Below are positions 7,611 through 15,269 of a DNA stretch of 44,371 nt, piece by piece. A model generated the notes under the pieces. The model had not been told where the DNA came from and did not search any database. It worked only from the letters and a program-made list of their open reading frames with translations. Numbering within the stretch: the first letter of the stretch is position 1; each line of letters opens with the position of its first letter. This stretch comes from a virus: positions 1 through 44,371 of IMG/VR virus record IMGVR_UViG_3300025598_000065. The stretch is one strand, 5' to 3'. A program made the position numbers and the translations under genes.

Positions 7611-9835
7611 TATGGTGCTATAGTGCTGTATTTAGATGCCAATTTTACCTTATCTATCATAAGCCTCTGCGCTACCTGCTTGTCTTTAAGAGAAAGTTGG
7701 TGTTGAGCTTTTGCTGCCTTAATCTGCATATCGTTTTGAGCCTTAGCCCGGTCTAGCATAATCTTATTCTGAGCAACTGCCATCTTGGGATCTTGCGCTC
7801 CCTGCTGTCCTTGCTGGGCTTGCTCTTGCTCAGTGATCTGCTCTGCCAGTTTATTCAACTGGTCGGCAATCTTCATCAACTCACTCGTCTGCTCATTGAG
7901 ATTATCAAACTGCTCCTTGCGAGTGGGATCTTCCTCAAGATACTTGAGATGGGTGAGGATGTGAGGAATAGCCGCCTGCATGGTGATCGCCGCCTTGCGA
8001 GGATCTTCCTGCTGTTGCTGAACTGCCTGCACAATCCCTCCGCAATACTGAAGATGGACTGTGAGATGAACGTAGTGGTTCTGATCAGGATCAATCAATA
8101 CCTGCCCACCAGAAGCAAAGGCATTGTTCTCAAGGGAAGCAATCGAAAGATCGCTCCCCTCTGGCTTGTCCTCATCGGGAATACCAAAGGTGTCCACGCC
8201 AGTTTGTCCAGCAATAGCGGCAATATTGGCATTGATAACACGCTTGCGATTGCTCTCTGGAAGCTGGGGAAGATATTGAGAGATAAGCTCCATAGCCTGC
8301 ATACGAGCGGCAGAGCTTCCCTGACCAATACTGCGAGTAGCCTTCACACTCTCAATGTCGAGAAGAGCGGCGGCAGGCACTCCCCTGTTCATGCAAGCCT
8401 CTTGGAAAGCAAGAGCTTCAGTGCCACCATGATCTTCCACAACAATGTTTGGATTAGATGCGCGGCGATAGACTTCTAGATAATGCGTGTCGAGAGCTTG
8501 AAGATAGATTTCAGCTCGGGTATTGGTCAAACGGGATTTCTCACCAATCTCTGCTTCAACTTCCTTATTGCTCTTCTTGCGTCCTCCGGCAACGGAGGGC
8601 ATGAAGCTACCAATATCGTCGCTCTCCTGACCTTGGAACATCTGGGCTACCTGCATGGCTCCTGAGAGCTTGGAGGTAGTTCCCACCTGCACGAAGTTCA
8701 TGCCAGGGGGCAGGATGCGATAAGGCCCAATCTGAACAGTCTTGAGAGACTCTGCATCCTTGGCAGACTGAGGCTGGATCATCACAGCACTATCCACAAT
8801 AACTCCCTCAAGGAGAGCGTTGTTAATGCGATCCATCGCCTGAGCATACTTGTAAACCTTCTGGCCTAGCCCTCTAACGCCATGATAATAACCATTTCCA
8901 ACGCCATTCAGAAAGATTGTGAAGGCATTGGAGAAGCTCTTGTAGCAGGACTCACGAGCGCAAAGGAACTCGGTGGAGTTCAGTCGATCAAAGACATAGT
9001 GAGAAATCCGACCATCGTATTCCCTCACATACATATGAGCCACCTTGATGATCTTGCTCTTGGCGTAGGAATAATAGAGAGCGTTGTTCTTGAACTCCTT
9101 CTGATACCACTCCCAAGGACGGCGTTGATCTTGCTCGTCAATCTTGGCTTGCATGATTGCTTCCTTGCATTCCTCAACATCCCATCCTCCACGGGAAGCA
9201 GCCTCCTCGTTCTCAATGTATCGGTAGAGTTCCTCCGTATACATATCGTCCAGAACGTAACAGAACTCCCAGTTCTGCCAATCAACTGTAGATCCCTTCG
9301 GCACAATCAACTGCCAAGGCTCAACAGCTTTGGCTTTAAAGTCCATCGAATCAGCCCAGAACATACAAGCCTGACCATGAATTACCAACTGCTTATGAGC
9401 GACTTGATGCTGTAAGATAAAGTTAGGATTTGTCTTATCTAGGAGTCGATGAAATTCTTCGGTAATTATACGAGACCATTCCTCCCTCTTGCCCATGTCC
9501 TTACCATACTTGGTCTTGACTGTGGCATAGCTTCCCACGCTCGTCAGGATGTCAAAGTAAGGGATAACTGCCGCCTCAACCTTGGCTTCAGCATGACCCC
9601 AGTTCACGTTGATCCTATCCCCCTGCCCCATCTCTTTAAGCTGGGTGTCGTTAAAGGGAGCGTTTCCATCAATCTGACCTTGAATCTGCGACCTGCGATA
9701 AGAAGCCAACTGATCATCATCAATCAGCATGTAGAGCATAGACCTAGCAGACCCTGCATCCTGCACCCTAGTCTTCGGGACTTCATTATCGTCGAGGTCT
9801 AGGAGGCCGTATGGCTGATTGGTATTATTGATCAT
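7610..9835 (-). CDS. Portal protein (741 aa)
   Basis: The dodecameric head-vertex protein through which DNA is packaged and ejected. The large size and the overall sequence fit the podovirus portal group. An N-terminal part resembles other portals (repeated charged helices, then WQLIVPKGSTVDWQNWEF near residue 175), and a long middle region contains GVRGLGQKVYKYAQAMDRIN near 325. The last 110 residues form a Gln-rich coiled coil, as seen in the barrel or crown extension of P22-like portals. Synteny with scaffold and terminase supports the call. It overlaps the gene upstream by four bases. Confidence 0.85.
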   Translation of the reverse strand: MINNTNQPYGLLDLDDNEVPKTRVQDAGSARSMLYMLIDDDQLASYRRSQIQGQIDGNAPFNDTQLKEMGQGDRINVNWGHAEAKVEAAVIPYFDILTSVGSYATVKTKYGKDMGKREEWSRIITEEFHRLLDKTNPNFILQHQVAHKQLVIHGQACMFWADSMDFKAKAVEPWQLIVPKGSTVDWQNWEFCYVLDDMYTEELYRYIENEEAASRGGWDVEECKEAIMQAKIDEQDQRRPWEWYQKEFKNNALYYSYAKSKIIKVAHMYVREYDGRISHYVFDRLNSTEFLCARESCYKSFSNAFTIFLNGVGNGYYHGVRGLGQKVYKYAQAMDRINNALLEGVIVDSAVMIQPQSAKDAESLKTVQIGPYRILPPGMNFVQVGTTSKLSGAMQVAQMFQGQESDDIGSFMPSVAGGRKKSNKEVEAEIGEKSRLTNTRAEIYLQALDTHYLEVYRRASNPNIVVEDHGGTEALAFQEACMNRGVPAAALLDIESVKATRSIGQGSSAARMQAMELISQYLPQLPESNRKRVINANIAAIAGQTGVDTFGIPDEDKPEGSDLSIASLENNAFASGGQVLIDPDQNHYVHLTVHLQYCGGIVQAVQQQQEDPRKAAITMQAAIPHILTHLKYLEEDPTRKEQFDNLNEQTSELMKIADQLNKLAEQITEQEQAQQGQQGAQDPKMAVAQNKIMLDRAKAQNDMQIKAAKAQHQLSLKDKQVAQRLMIDKVKLASKYSTIAP

Positions 9836-10494
9836 AGATGCAATTGGGAGGATGCTTCAGATAGGTCATCGGTCTTTAGCCAACACCAATCTGGACGCTT
9901 GTTAGTTGTCTCTTCTTTTTCTCCTTTTAGCAAGATATTTTTCTTGACATGAACAATCGCATCGTTACGGCAACCGCAGATTCCGCAGTTTTGGAGCATA
10001 TAATCCATCTTAGTAGTACGCCCTCCCCTAACTTGACCAACCATATCTAATATCGCTCTAGCACCTCCACACCCCATGCAAAACTTGCTATTTTGATTAT
10101 AGTAGCACCTAGAGCAAATCATAGCCCTCTGCTCTGCTTCATTCTGATCAACAAAGGGATCTCCTCCAGTTGCGGCTTCAGCGGCTAAAGCAGATAGACT
10201 AGTTATTCCTTTTAATATGTTCTCAAAAGAGAGAATGGATGAATTGCCATCATATTGATTTCCATCTGAATAATGACACCATCCCTCCGGCAACTGACGA
10301 CAAAGCTGGTCAATCACAAGCTCCTTCCAATTGTCAGGAAGTGGAATGTTATTATCAGTATAATGCCTCTCAACCCTATCAAACAATCCTTGCTTGGTAA
10401 GCTCTCCTGCGATCCTATACCCTGTCTCTGGGACAGTAAATCTGTAATTCCCTGGAGGAACTTGATCTTCTCTAGATAGCCTTAACAGATTCAT
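9832..10494 (-). CDS. Hypothetical protein with cysteine-rich zinc-binding region (220 aa)
   Basis: The second half has two clusters, CSRCYYNQ...CMGCGG near residues 128-143 and CGICGC near 171, giving up to four CxxC knuckles. The first half has no recognisable fold. It overlaps the portal start by four bases and therefore probably has a head-assembly or late role, but a DNA-binding protein is also possible. A similar arrangement of a zinc protein upstream of the portal occurs in other podovirus-like genomes. Confidence 0.65.
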   Translation of the reverse strand: MNLLRLSREDQVPPGNYRFTVPETGYRIAGELTKQGLFDRVERHYTDNNIPLPDNWKELVIDQLCRQLPEGWCHYSDGNQYDGNSSILSFENILKGITSLSALAAEAATGGDPFVDQNEAEQRAMICSRCYYNQNSKFCMGCGGARAILDMVGQVRGGRTTKMDYMLQNCGICGCRNDAIVHVKKNILLKGEKEETTNKRPDWCWLKTDDLSEASSQLHL

Positions 10495-10580
10495 TTCTTT
10501 TTCTTAAATATTGAGTCGTAGTTCTTTCTATAATCATCTCCCTTTACAGGGCGGGGTGAATCTCCTTTTCCTGCGCTCAT
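10491..10580 (-). CDS. Very small basic phage protein (29 aa, MSAGKGDSPRP type)
   Basis: Begins MSAGKGDSPRPVKGDDY and ends in five to six basic residues after YDSIF. Short proteins of this pattern recur in unrelated phages. It is joined to both neighbours by ATGA overlaps, which makes it convincing despite its length. Function unknown; the C-terminus resembles that of the 38-aa protein at 38498-38614. Confidence 0.7.
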   Translation of the reverse strand: MSAGKGDSPRPVKGDDYRKNYDSIFKKKK

Positions 10581-10735
10581 CGGTTGTTTACATCAATAAA
10601 GTATTCACACTTCTCTTGTCCATCTGGATCGAATTGTGCGTAGGCTTGCCAATGCTCATTAGATGGAGCCACATACCTCCAGCACTTTTCTTTTGATGGG
10701 CAATCCTCATTCGCGCATTTAGAAATATCAGTCAT
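10577..10735 (-). CDS. Small Cys-containing protein (52 aa)
   Basis: Starts at ATG 10735 and ends at an ATGA overlap with the next gene. Cysteines occur as CANEDC, then KEKCW, then EKCEYF, which could bind one metal ion. No family recognised. Both junctions are four-base overlaps, so it is part of the coupled run of small genes upstream of the portal. Confidence 0.65.
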   Translation of the reverse strand: MTDISKCANEDCPSKEKCWRYVAPSNEHWQAYAQFDPDGQEKCEYFIDVNNR

Positions 10736-10983
10736 GTGAGTCGGCAGTTGATCTCATCACGCAAGCGTTGATTCTCTTCCTTGAGCTTCTGATAGGCTCC
10801 ATCATTCAATAGGCAGGCATGGTATCCTGCTTGAAAGGCCACGCCCATGTATTCCCTATGACCATCAGAGTTTCCATGATTGCGGCTATAGGTGCGAATC
10901 CCATAGGAATCAAACCACTCGTTAAAGGAATCTGCGCTATTCATATGCTTCCGGTGTTTCGTCGTGCCAAGGTAATTCATCAT
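10732..10983 (-). CDS. Hypothetical protein (83 aa, or 70 aa from the internal Met)
   Basis: The likely body is an aromatic N-terminal part (SFNEWFDSYGI) followed by a short C-terminal coiled coil (KLKEENQRLRDE). Two starts compete: ATG 10983 directly after the metallopeptidase-like gene, and ATG 10944, which overlaps a small upstream frame by ATGAATAG. I keep the longer form but consider the shorter equally likely. Confidence 0.65.
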   Translation of the reverse strand: MMNYLGTTKHRKHMNSADSFNEWFDSYGIRTYSRNHGNSDGHREYMGVAFQAGYHACLLNDGAYQKLKEENQRLRDEINCRLT

Positions 10984-11050
10984 CTTCGTTATCGGGTAGG
11001 TTGTGAGGAAAAGAGATCATATATTTGGCTAATAAGCTCTCCTGTTTCAT
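10937..11050 (-). CDS. Possible very small acidic protein (37 aa)
   Basis: A frame ending in an acidic tail (DNEDDELPWHDETPEAYE) stops at 10937 and overlaps the ATG at 10944 by eight bases. It would start at ATG 11050, inside the 3' end of the metallopeptidase-like gene. The coupling overlap and the clean acidic tail are in its favour; the 62-base overlap and the lack of a visible ribosome site are against it. Confidence 0.3.
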   Translation of the reverse strand: MKQESLLAKYMISFPHNLPDNEDDELPWHDETPEAYE

Positions 11051-11255
11051 TAACAGATTCTTCTGATAAATCAGGTAGGCGAGCATGGATCGTCTCATGA
11101 GCCAGCACAGACAAGAGACTGCAAGTGCATCTGTTATGGATGGTGATCCTGCGCTTTTCATAGTCGCAGAGTCCATCTGAGTTTTTGGGTGATCCATAAC
11201 CTACTTCCCATTTTTCACCACGGATCTCTACTTGTCCAAGTGATTTAAATTTCAT
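10989..11255 (-). CDS. Small metallopeptidase-like protein (HExxH, 88 aa)
   Basis: Contains LAHETIHARLPDLSEE near residue 51, a zincin-type HExxH signature with two metal-binding His and a catalytic Glu, followed after about 17 residues by an acidic stretch that could supply the third ligand. Similar small HExxH proteins occur in many phages without known substrates. The first 40 residues look like a beta-hairpin region that would precede the active-site helix in an SprT-like fold. It starts in an ATGA overlap with the 24-aa membrane peptide. Confidence 0.65.
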   Translation of the reverse strand: MKFKSLGQVEIRGEKWEVGYGSPKNSDGLCDYEKRRITIHNRCTCSLLSVLAHETIHARLPDLSEESVNETGELISQIYDLFSSQPTR

Positions 11256-11326
11256 CTGGGTCTAAACATTTCTGTGATAATCCATAGAGTGATCACGGCA
11301 AAGATGAAGATGGTGAAGGCGTTCAT
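11252..11326 (-). CDS. Single-helix membrane peptide (24 aa)
   Basis: Almost entirely one hydrophobic helix (FTIFIFAVITLWII) with a basic C-terminus. The start ATG at 11326 overlaps the stop of the gene upstream, and its own stop overlaps the start of the next gene, both as ATGA. That double coupling is the evidence for it. Confidence 0.55.
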   Translation of the reverse strand: MNAFTIFIFAVITLWIITEMFRPR

Positions 11327-11529
11327 TTGCGTTTTGTGATAATCATCCCCTTGCGCTCAACGTAGAAATCCGCTCCGTTCTTTGTGACCCTGTATTCAAT
11401 TCCTCCAGCTTTCATGTCTTCCACCACATTCTCAAGCCACTTCATCTCTTGTGGAAAGACAGAGGAATAAGGGCCAGCAAGGATGCTGAAGTCAGGTTCA
11501 ATGGTATATTCGTTGGCTATTTTGTGCAT
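11323..11529 (-). CDS. Hypothetical protein, 68 aa
   Basis: A compact mixed alpha/beta-looking sequence with a basic C-terminal end (ERKGMIITKRK). It overlaps the preceding gene by 13 bases and the following one by four bases. No recognisable domain. Confidence 0.55.
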   Translation of the reverse strand: MHKIANEYTIEPDFSILAGPYSSVFPQEMKWLENVVEDMKAGGIEYRVTKNGADFYVERKGMIITKRK

Positions 11530-11759
11530 ATAATTTTGTAATGAGGTACTGGTCGAGTTACTGATCCTGAAACAATTCGGAAATTTTTTACTTCCATTAT
11601 TTCAGCATTAACAAGTTTTCTTATTCTTTTATTGGTTTCCGACATTGCTATGTCCCATTTTTTCTCCCAATAGCTCCTTGGAAAGAATCCTTTCTCAACT
11701 TTTTGGCAGGTTTTCTTTTGAAGTTGGGAGATTAGATCAGTCCATTCATTCGCGCTCAT
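11517..11759 (-). CDS. Hypothetical protein, 80 aa, HTH-like
   Basis: The start ATG at 11759 overlaps the metallophosphoesterase stop (ATGA) and has GGAGG eight bases upstream, which rules out the longer frame from 11774. The order helix, basic helix (NKRIRKLVNAEI), then a short beta-like tail resembles a winged helix-turn-helix. It is therefore a candidate small regulator, but this is only a pattern impression. Confidence 0.6.
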   Translation of the reverse strand: MSANEWTDLISQLQKKTCQKVEKGFFPRSYWEKKWDIAMSETNKRIRKLVNAEIMEVKNFRIVSGSVTRPVPHYKIICTK

Positions 11760-12529
11760 AGTGGCAACCTCCATTCTGTTTGGAACTCTCCACGGGTGAT
11801 GAGCCAGACTGCTGAGTCTTTAGGCCCAATCTCTCCGAATACAAGCCCTTGTCTCCATCCGAGTGTTGCTCGACGTGCTTTTGCATAGTCCATCTCACCT
11901 CGGCGCGTAAGCGTACCCACGCAGAATCCTGTGCTTTCTTTAATCGTGCGGCCCTCTCCCGTCTGCGCTCTATGAGTGTGAGCAAATACGACTTTGCCGC
12001 CATACATCTCTGCCATATCTCTCGCACTATTCTCATTGTAGATCGTGCCATGCGTGAAGGTAACGTCCCCTATGACGAGCCTTTGATAGACCCCATCATA
12101 CGGGATGCGGCGGCATCCAATCTTGATAAAGCTCTCGTCAATAAAGTTGGTTGCTTGTTGCGCGGCATATGCGACGAGTGCGTTACGGTGATTAAGCATC
12201 CGGGGTATGCGATCTTCATGGTTTCCATCCAACACATGAGTTGGTCGAAATTCTTTAAGGAACGCAATGCCTCCGTCAATGTCGGGGGCAACGGGTTCAG
12301 ACTCGTCTGAAGTTCCAACCGCACCTGACCTAAAGGCCGTAGTATCGCACCAGTCACCCAGATGCACTCTAATCTCAGGCTTCCATTTATCACACATATC
12401 CAGAACTGCGGCTTTCGCAGTCGGGTCGATGTATTTTCCATGCGAGCAGCCAATGCTGATAAAACGCTCATATCTAGTAGCAATATTGGGGGCTTTCGCC
12501 CCCATTGCTTTTGCTTTAGGCTTTCTCAT
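11756..12529 (-). CDS. Calcineurin-like metallophosphoesterase (257 aa)
   Basis: Shows the ordered metal motifs of the family: GCSHGK near residue 28 (the usual D-x-H has Cys-Ser-His here), LGDW near residue 56, DGNHED near residue 100, FTHG near 165 and the closing AHTHR near 190. Phage members may act on nucleotides or nucleic acid ends; the substrate cannot be read from sequence. It overlaps the ERF gene by 14 bases and is probably co-translated with it, which suggests a link to recombination or replication. Confidence 0.8.
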   Translation of the reverse strand: MRKPKAKAMGAKAPNIATRYERFISIGCSHGKYIDPTAKAAVLDMCDKWKPEIRVHLGDWCDTTAFRSGAVGTSDESEPVAPDIDGGIAFLKEFRPTHVLDGNHEDRIPRMLNHRNALVAYAAQQATNFIDESFIKIGCRRIPYDGVYQRLVIGDVTFTHGTIYNENSARDMAEMYGGKVVFAHTHRAQTGEGRTIKESTGFCVGTLTRRGEMDYAKARRATLGWRQGLVFGEIGPKDSAVWLITRGEFQTEWRLPL

Positions 12530-13238
12530 CTGGAGTGATGTTGGCTTTCGCCCCTGATGATTTAGCTAGGCTGATCAACTGCCATTTGGAGGGATCGTTC
12601 TTGCCTGGGGCTACTCCGGCATCCACCTTGACGAGAGCAAGCTCATTAGCGGAAGTGAAGAGCTTCTTGTCAAACGTGAGAGCCTCTGCCTTCCCATCAA
12701 ACTCAATGCAATAGAACACGCTCTTCTTGCCTTGAATCTTCCTAATGTTTGTGATCTCCACGTCCTTCCAAGTTGCAGTAGCCTTAACTTCCTCCTTGCT
12801 CACTTCCCTGACCGGAGACTTGGCTGGCTTTGGCTCTTCCTTTTTGGCAAGTCCAGTAGAGATGTTTCCATCATCGTCATCCTCAGAAGCAATGCCCAAT
12901 ACTGCGGCTAGGGCATAGCGTCGAGCGTAGGTGATGGCAGATCCAACTCCCTGAGGAGACTGATCCTTGAGAGGTAGAAGAAGCGTGGATGTGGTGCTGT
13001 GTCCTCCTTCATGGAGGATGGTTGTCTCTACTCCGGCAGTACCTTCCATGAACAACGGCTGTTGAATCACTGCAAGTCCATGCTTCTTTAGCACAGGACG
13101 AGTAGAATCAATGATCGCATCCAGAGGAGCATACTTGCTCTTGAAGTACGGGTTAGCGGCAGTCTTAGCCACATTGGAGAGTTCTCCAACTGCTGATACA
13201 AGAGCCTTGCTGTAGGCCGTCTGCTGTTCTGGTGTCAT
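12516..13238 (-). CDS. erf: ERF-family single-strand annealing recombinase (240 aa)
   Basis: The N-terminal 110 residues match the ERF family: LSNVAKTAANPYFKSKYAPL near residue 16, ILKKHGLAV-like sequence near 45, and GSAITYARRYALAAVLGI near 105. ERF proteins anneal complementary single strands and promote genome circularisation or recombination. The C-terminal half after residue 120 is charged and variable. It sits far from the helicase and exonuclease on the linear map, within a coupled run of small genes between lysis and portal. Confidence 0.9.
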   Translation of the reverse strand: MTPEQQTAYSKALVSAVGELSNVAKTAANPYFKSKYAPLDAIIDSTRPVLKKHGLAVIQQPLFMEGTAGVETTILHEGGHSTTSTLLLPLKDQSPQGVGSAITYARRYALAAVLGIASEDDDDGNISTGLAKKEEPKPAKSPVREVSKEEVKATATWKDVEITNIRKIQGKKSVFYCIEFDGKAEALTFDKKLFTSANELALVKVDAGVAPGKNDPSKWQLISLAKSSGAKANITPDEKA

Positions 13239-13426
13239 TTCTTGATGATTAAAGCAACAAGGTTGCAGATGGATACAAAGAGAGTTGCCCCTCCAATGAT
13301 GGTGTAGGTGAGGATCTTGGCTTCAAGCTCAAAGATCTTCTCGCTGATTTCGTGATCCCAAGTGATGCGGATCTCCGATGACTCTGGGTAGTTTACTGGA
13401 TCAACTAGCTTTGTGTTCTTTTTCAT
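13235..13426 (-). CDS. Small tail-anchored membrane protein (63 aa)
   Basis: A hydrophilic N-terminus is followed by one strong transmembrane helix near residues 39-60 (TYTIIGGATLFVSICNLVA) and ends in Lys-Lys. It overlaps the ERF start by four bases. Similar in layout to the protein at 13578-13778, so the two may be related or partner membrane proteins. Confidence 0.65.
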   Translation of the reverse strand: MKKNTKLVDPVNYPESSEIRITWDHEISEKIFELEAKILTYTIIGGATLFVSICNLVALIIKK

Positions 13427-13437
13427 TGTTGTTTTGT

Positions 13438-13581
13438 TTATCCCCTCTCGTCGGCCTCAATCATTGAGTCGTCGATATAGGAAATTGTTTCGTCTAGTGA
13501 TGCTCGGATGGATTCCAAGGTTTCAAGAAGAAGCGAGATCTTCTCCTCTGGGCTTAATGGTGATGATGCTGATGCGCTCAT
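13438..13581 (-). CDS. Hypothetical helical protein (47 aa)
   Basis: The ATG at 13581 overlaps the stop of the previous gene (ATGA), so I prefer it to the longer upstream frame. Ser-rich start, then an amphipathic helix (EKISLLLETLESIRASLDE) and an acidic tail. No family recognised. Confidence 0.6.
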   Translation of the reverse strand: MSASASSPLSPEEKISLLLETLESIRASLDETISYIDDSMIEADERG

Positions 13582-13778
13582 TTGAGGATGGCGACAAACA
13601 AGGATATGATTGAGATGACGCTGAAAACAATCGTTGTGACTTTCCATGCGTCCACGCTTTCTGTAAGCTCTCGCGTTGCTTGTCGTGTTTCAAAGAGTGA
13701 TTCAAGAAGGTCGTTAATGATTTCCTGATTGGTCTCATTGGTAGGTTTCTTTTTTCTTGTTGTGGTTGTTTTGCTCAT
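13578..13778 (-). CDS. Tail-anchored coiled-coil membrane protein (66 aa)
   Basis: Starts at MSKTTTTRKKK (ATG 13778): a basic N-terminus, an acidic helix of about 30 residues, then one C-terminal transmembrane helix (TIVFSVISIISLFVAIL). It is the first gene of the coupled chain running toward the portal. The upstream extension of the frame is hydrophobic and lacks a ribosome site, so I rejected it. Confidence 0.6.
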   Translation of the reverse strand: MSKTTTTRKKKPTNETNQEIINDLLESLFETRQATRELTESVDAWKVTTIVFSVISIISLFVAILK

Positions 13779-13909
13779 AGCGAGGCGAGAATTGTCTATC
13801 AGTGATTCAATGGCAATAAAAAGATTGTTACAATTTTGTAACAAAAGAAGTATTGACGAAATCACCATCCCCCTTTTTAAAATCCCTCTGCATCTCCTCC
13901 TGCGGAGTG

Positions 13910-14341
13910 CTACACGCCAGTCACTCTACTCAAGTCATCCACCCTCGCCAACCATCCTTTAAAGAATTTCTTGAGAGTTGGCTTCGCCTCTGCAAGCCGA
14001 TTGTAAAAGCCTCTACGAGCATCCTGGTATTTCCTTGGATCTCTTCCTGACTCATTCAAGAATGACTGAGATCGACCAACTCCACAATTTACCGCTGCAT
14101 CAAAGTAAAGCCAGTCAAGCGGACTTGGAAGGTGATCACAACCATCTCTCAACCATTCATTCCAATAAATCTGGGTTGCTTGATCTTCAGTTAGGTTCTT
14201 GATGTCCACGTTTGGATGTGAGCGTTGGTCAATCCCGTATTTTGTGGCTCCCCCTGGATCATCAGGATCGTTCTCAAACACTCTCCCCTCATGGTCAAAC
14301 AACCACGGGATGATCACATTCTTAAACCGGCTCGTCATCAT
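13910..14341 (-). CDS. Endolysin, glycoside hydrolase family 108-type (143 aa)
   Basis: Peptidoglycan hydrolase for host lysis. The N-terminus carries the family signature: a catalytic Glu in FDHEGRVFENDPDDPGG near residue 17, then TKYGIDQRS. This is followed by a helix with YWNEWLRDGCD and FDAAVNCG. The length is slightly short for the family (usually 150-190 aa), and the C-terminal helix region is compact. There is no signal peptide or SAR helix, so it should need the holin. It is the last gene of the lysis cassette and overlaps its upstream neighbour by 20 bases. Confidence 0.85.
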   Translation of the reverse strand: MMTSRFKNVIIPWLFDHEGRVFENDPDDPGGATKYGIDQRSHPNVDIKNLTEDQATQIYWNEWLRDGCDHLPSPLDWLYFDAAVNCGVGRSQSFLNESGRDPRKYQDARRGFYNRLAEAKPTLKKFFKGWLARVDDLSRVTGV

Positions 14342-14684
14342 AGTAACGAGGCTTATACACTCGCTGGTTTACTTCCACATCTGGTGCTTCAGCGTTTGAA
14401 TCAACCTTCTCGTCCTGTGATATATGTTGAAGTGCTGATACAGCTTTCCAATCAAACGCGCTTTGCCCGGTTATGAGCGTGATAGCCAACGCCATAAACG
14501 CCATGATTGAAGTCGTAGAAAGTTCAACAATCTCTTTAGAAACCTCTGAATGTTTGAGGATGAGAAGGGAAGCAAGCAGAAAAACAACAACAACACCCAA
14601 GCCAGCCAATCCTGCATACAAAGCCTTCTTGCTCTTTGATGCTGGTTGATCCAGCTTCTTTTCAATCAGAGTGCGAATCGCCAT
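14322..14684 (-). CDS. Two-helix membrane protein of the lysis cassette (holin or antiholin candidate, 120 aa)
   Basis: Two transmembrane helices, near residues 22-45 (GLGVVVVFLLASLLIL) and 58-78 (TSIMAFMALAITLITG), lie between a basic N-terminus and a charged, probably cytoplasmic 40-residue tail. It sits between u-spanin and endolysin, overlapping both. The topology suits a class II holin, or a regulator of the smaller holin candidate upstream. Sequence alone cannot decide which protein makes the lethal hole. Confidence 0.55.
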   Translation of the reverse strand: MAIRTLIEKKLDQPASKSKKALYAGLAGLGVVVVFLLASLLILKHSEVSKEIVELSTTSIMAFMALAITLITGQSAFDWKAVSALQHISQDEKVDSNAEAPDVEVNQRVYKPRYYDDEPV

Positions 14685-15037
14685 GCTGTTTTAATTCCAA
14701 TGTATCCCACTACCGCCAGCACAGAAGCGATAGCGATACTCCTCCAGAGCCAAAGCTCCTTTAGTGCCTTCTCTTGCTTTTCGTGCCAGTAGATCGCGTC
14801 CTGCTCTGCTTTAGCGAGTAATTCCGTTTGCTTCTCAACCTTTGCTTGGTAATCCGCGAGCGATTTCTCAAGGTCGATGTAGGCCGCTTTACCTTCTGGC
14901 TTAACGTAAGGAGCGACCCTAGCAACATTGCGTTGAACTTCAACAGAGCTAGGAGGCGTGAAATGATCTTCATGATGAGCGCATCCCGCTACACACAAAA
15001 TGCACACTACAGCAAGGTAGTGTAGAGTGCTTTTCAT
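14666..15037 (-). CDS. Unimolecular spanin (u-spanin), 123 aa
   Basis: An N-terminal lipoprotein signal with lipobox VAGC (Cys 19) predicts acylation and an outer-membrane anchor. Residues 45-92 form a periplasmic helical/coiled-coil region, and residues 96-118 form a C-terminal transmembrane helix (SIAIASVLAVVGYIGIKTAW) for the inner membrane. One protein tethered to both membranes is the definition of a u-spanin, as in phage T1 gp11. It would fuse inner and outer membranes in the last step of lysis. It overlaps the holin candidate by four bases and the next gene by 19 bases. This is the best evidence for a Gram-negative host. Confidence 0.8.
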   Translation of the reverse strand: MKSTLHYLAVVCILCVAGCAHHEDHFTPPSSVEVQRNVARVAPYVKPEGKAAYIDLEKSLADYQAKVEKQTELLAKAEQDAIYWHEKQEKALKELWLWRSIAIASVLAVVGYIGIKTAWRFAL

Positions 15038-15234
15038 TTTTCCCTATTCTTGTGGTCAGCCCAGATGTCGTAACAAAGTTTAGCAAAGGAAGCGAGTCCT
15101 ACTAGGATACCAATCACCATCGATGCAATCCGCATCTCAAGATCCAAAGTGGGATCTAGCGACAGAGTAGCGGCGGCAATAGGAGCGGTAAATCCTATTG
15201 CTCCGGTAGCGGCTGTGTCGATGTGATGAACCAT
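15034..15234 (-). CDS. Putative holin (66 aa, T7-type size and layout)
   Basis: A small protein with a moderately hydrophobic first segment (GFTAPIAAATLSL), a clear transmembrane helix (MVIGILVGLASFAKLCYDIW) and a charged C-terminus rich in Lys. The length and the ending resemble the T7 gp17.5 class II holin. It starts the lysis cassette. No ribosome site is visible; a sigma70-like promoter ends only about 6 bases before the ATG, so the mRNA may be leaderless. Confidence 0.55.
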   Translation of the reverse strand: MVHHIDTAATGAIGFTAPIAAATLSLDPTLDLEMRIASMVIGILVGLASFAKLCYDIWADHKNREK

Positions 15235-15240
15235 ATAAGT

Positions 15241-15269
15241 TATATATTATGATTGCTCGGTTGTGTCAA
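15241..15269 (-). promoter_or_regulatory. Sigma70-like promoter upstream of the lysis cassette
   Basis: Minus-strand TTGACA (15269-15264), a 17-base spacer and TATATA (15246-15241). The expected start of transcription falls at about 15235-15234, on or next to the ATG of the holin candidate. Confidence 0.5.

Noticed and set aside
7793-8479. Plus-strand open frame of 228 codons opposite the portal gene
   Set aside because: Antisense to a convincing coding region, Leu-rich because it mirrors the Gln-rich portal tail; no ribosome site or family.
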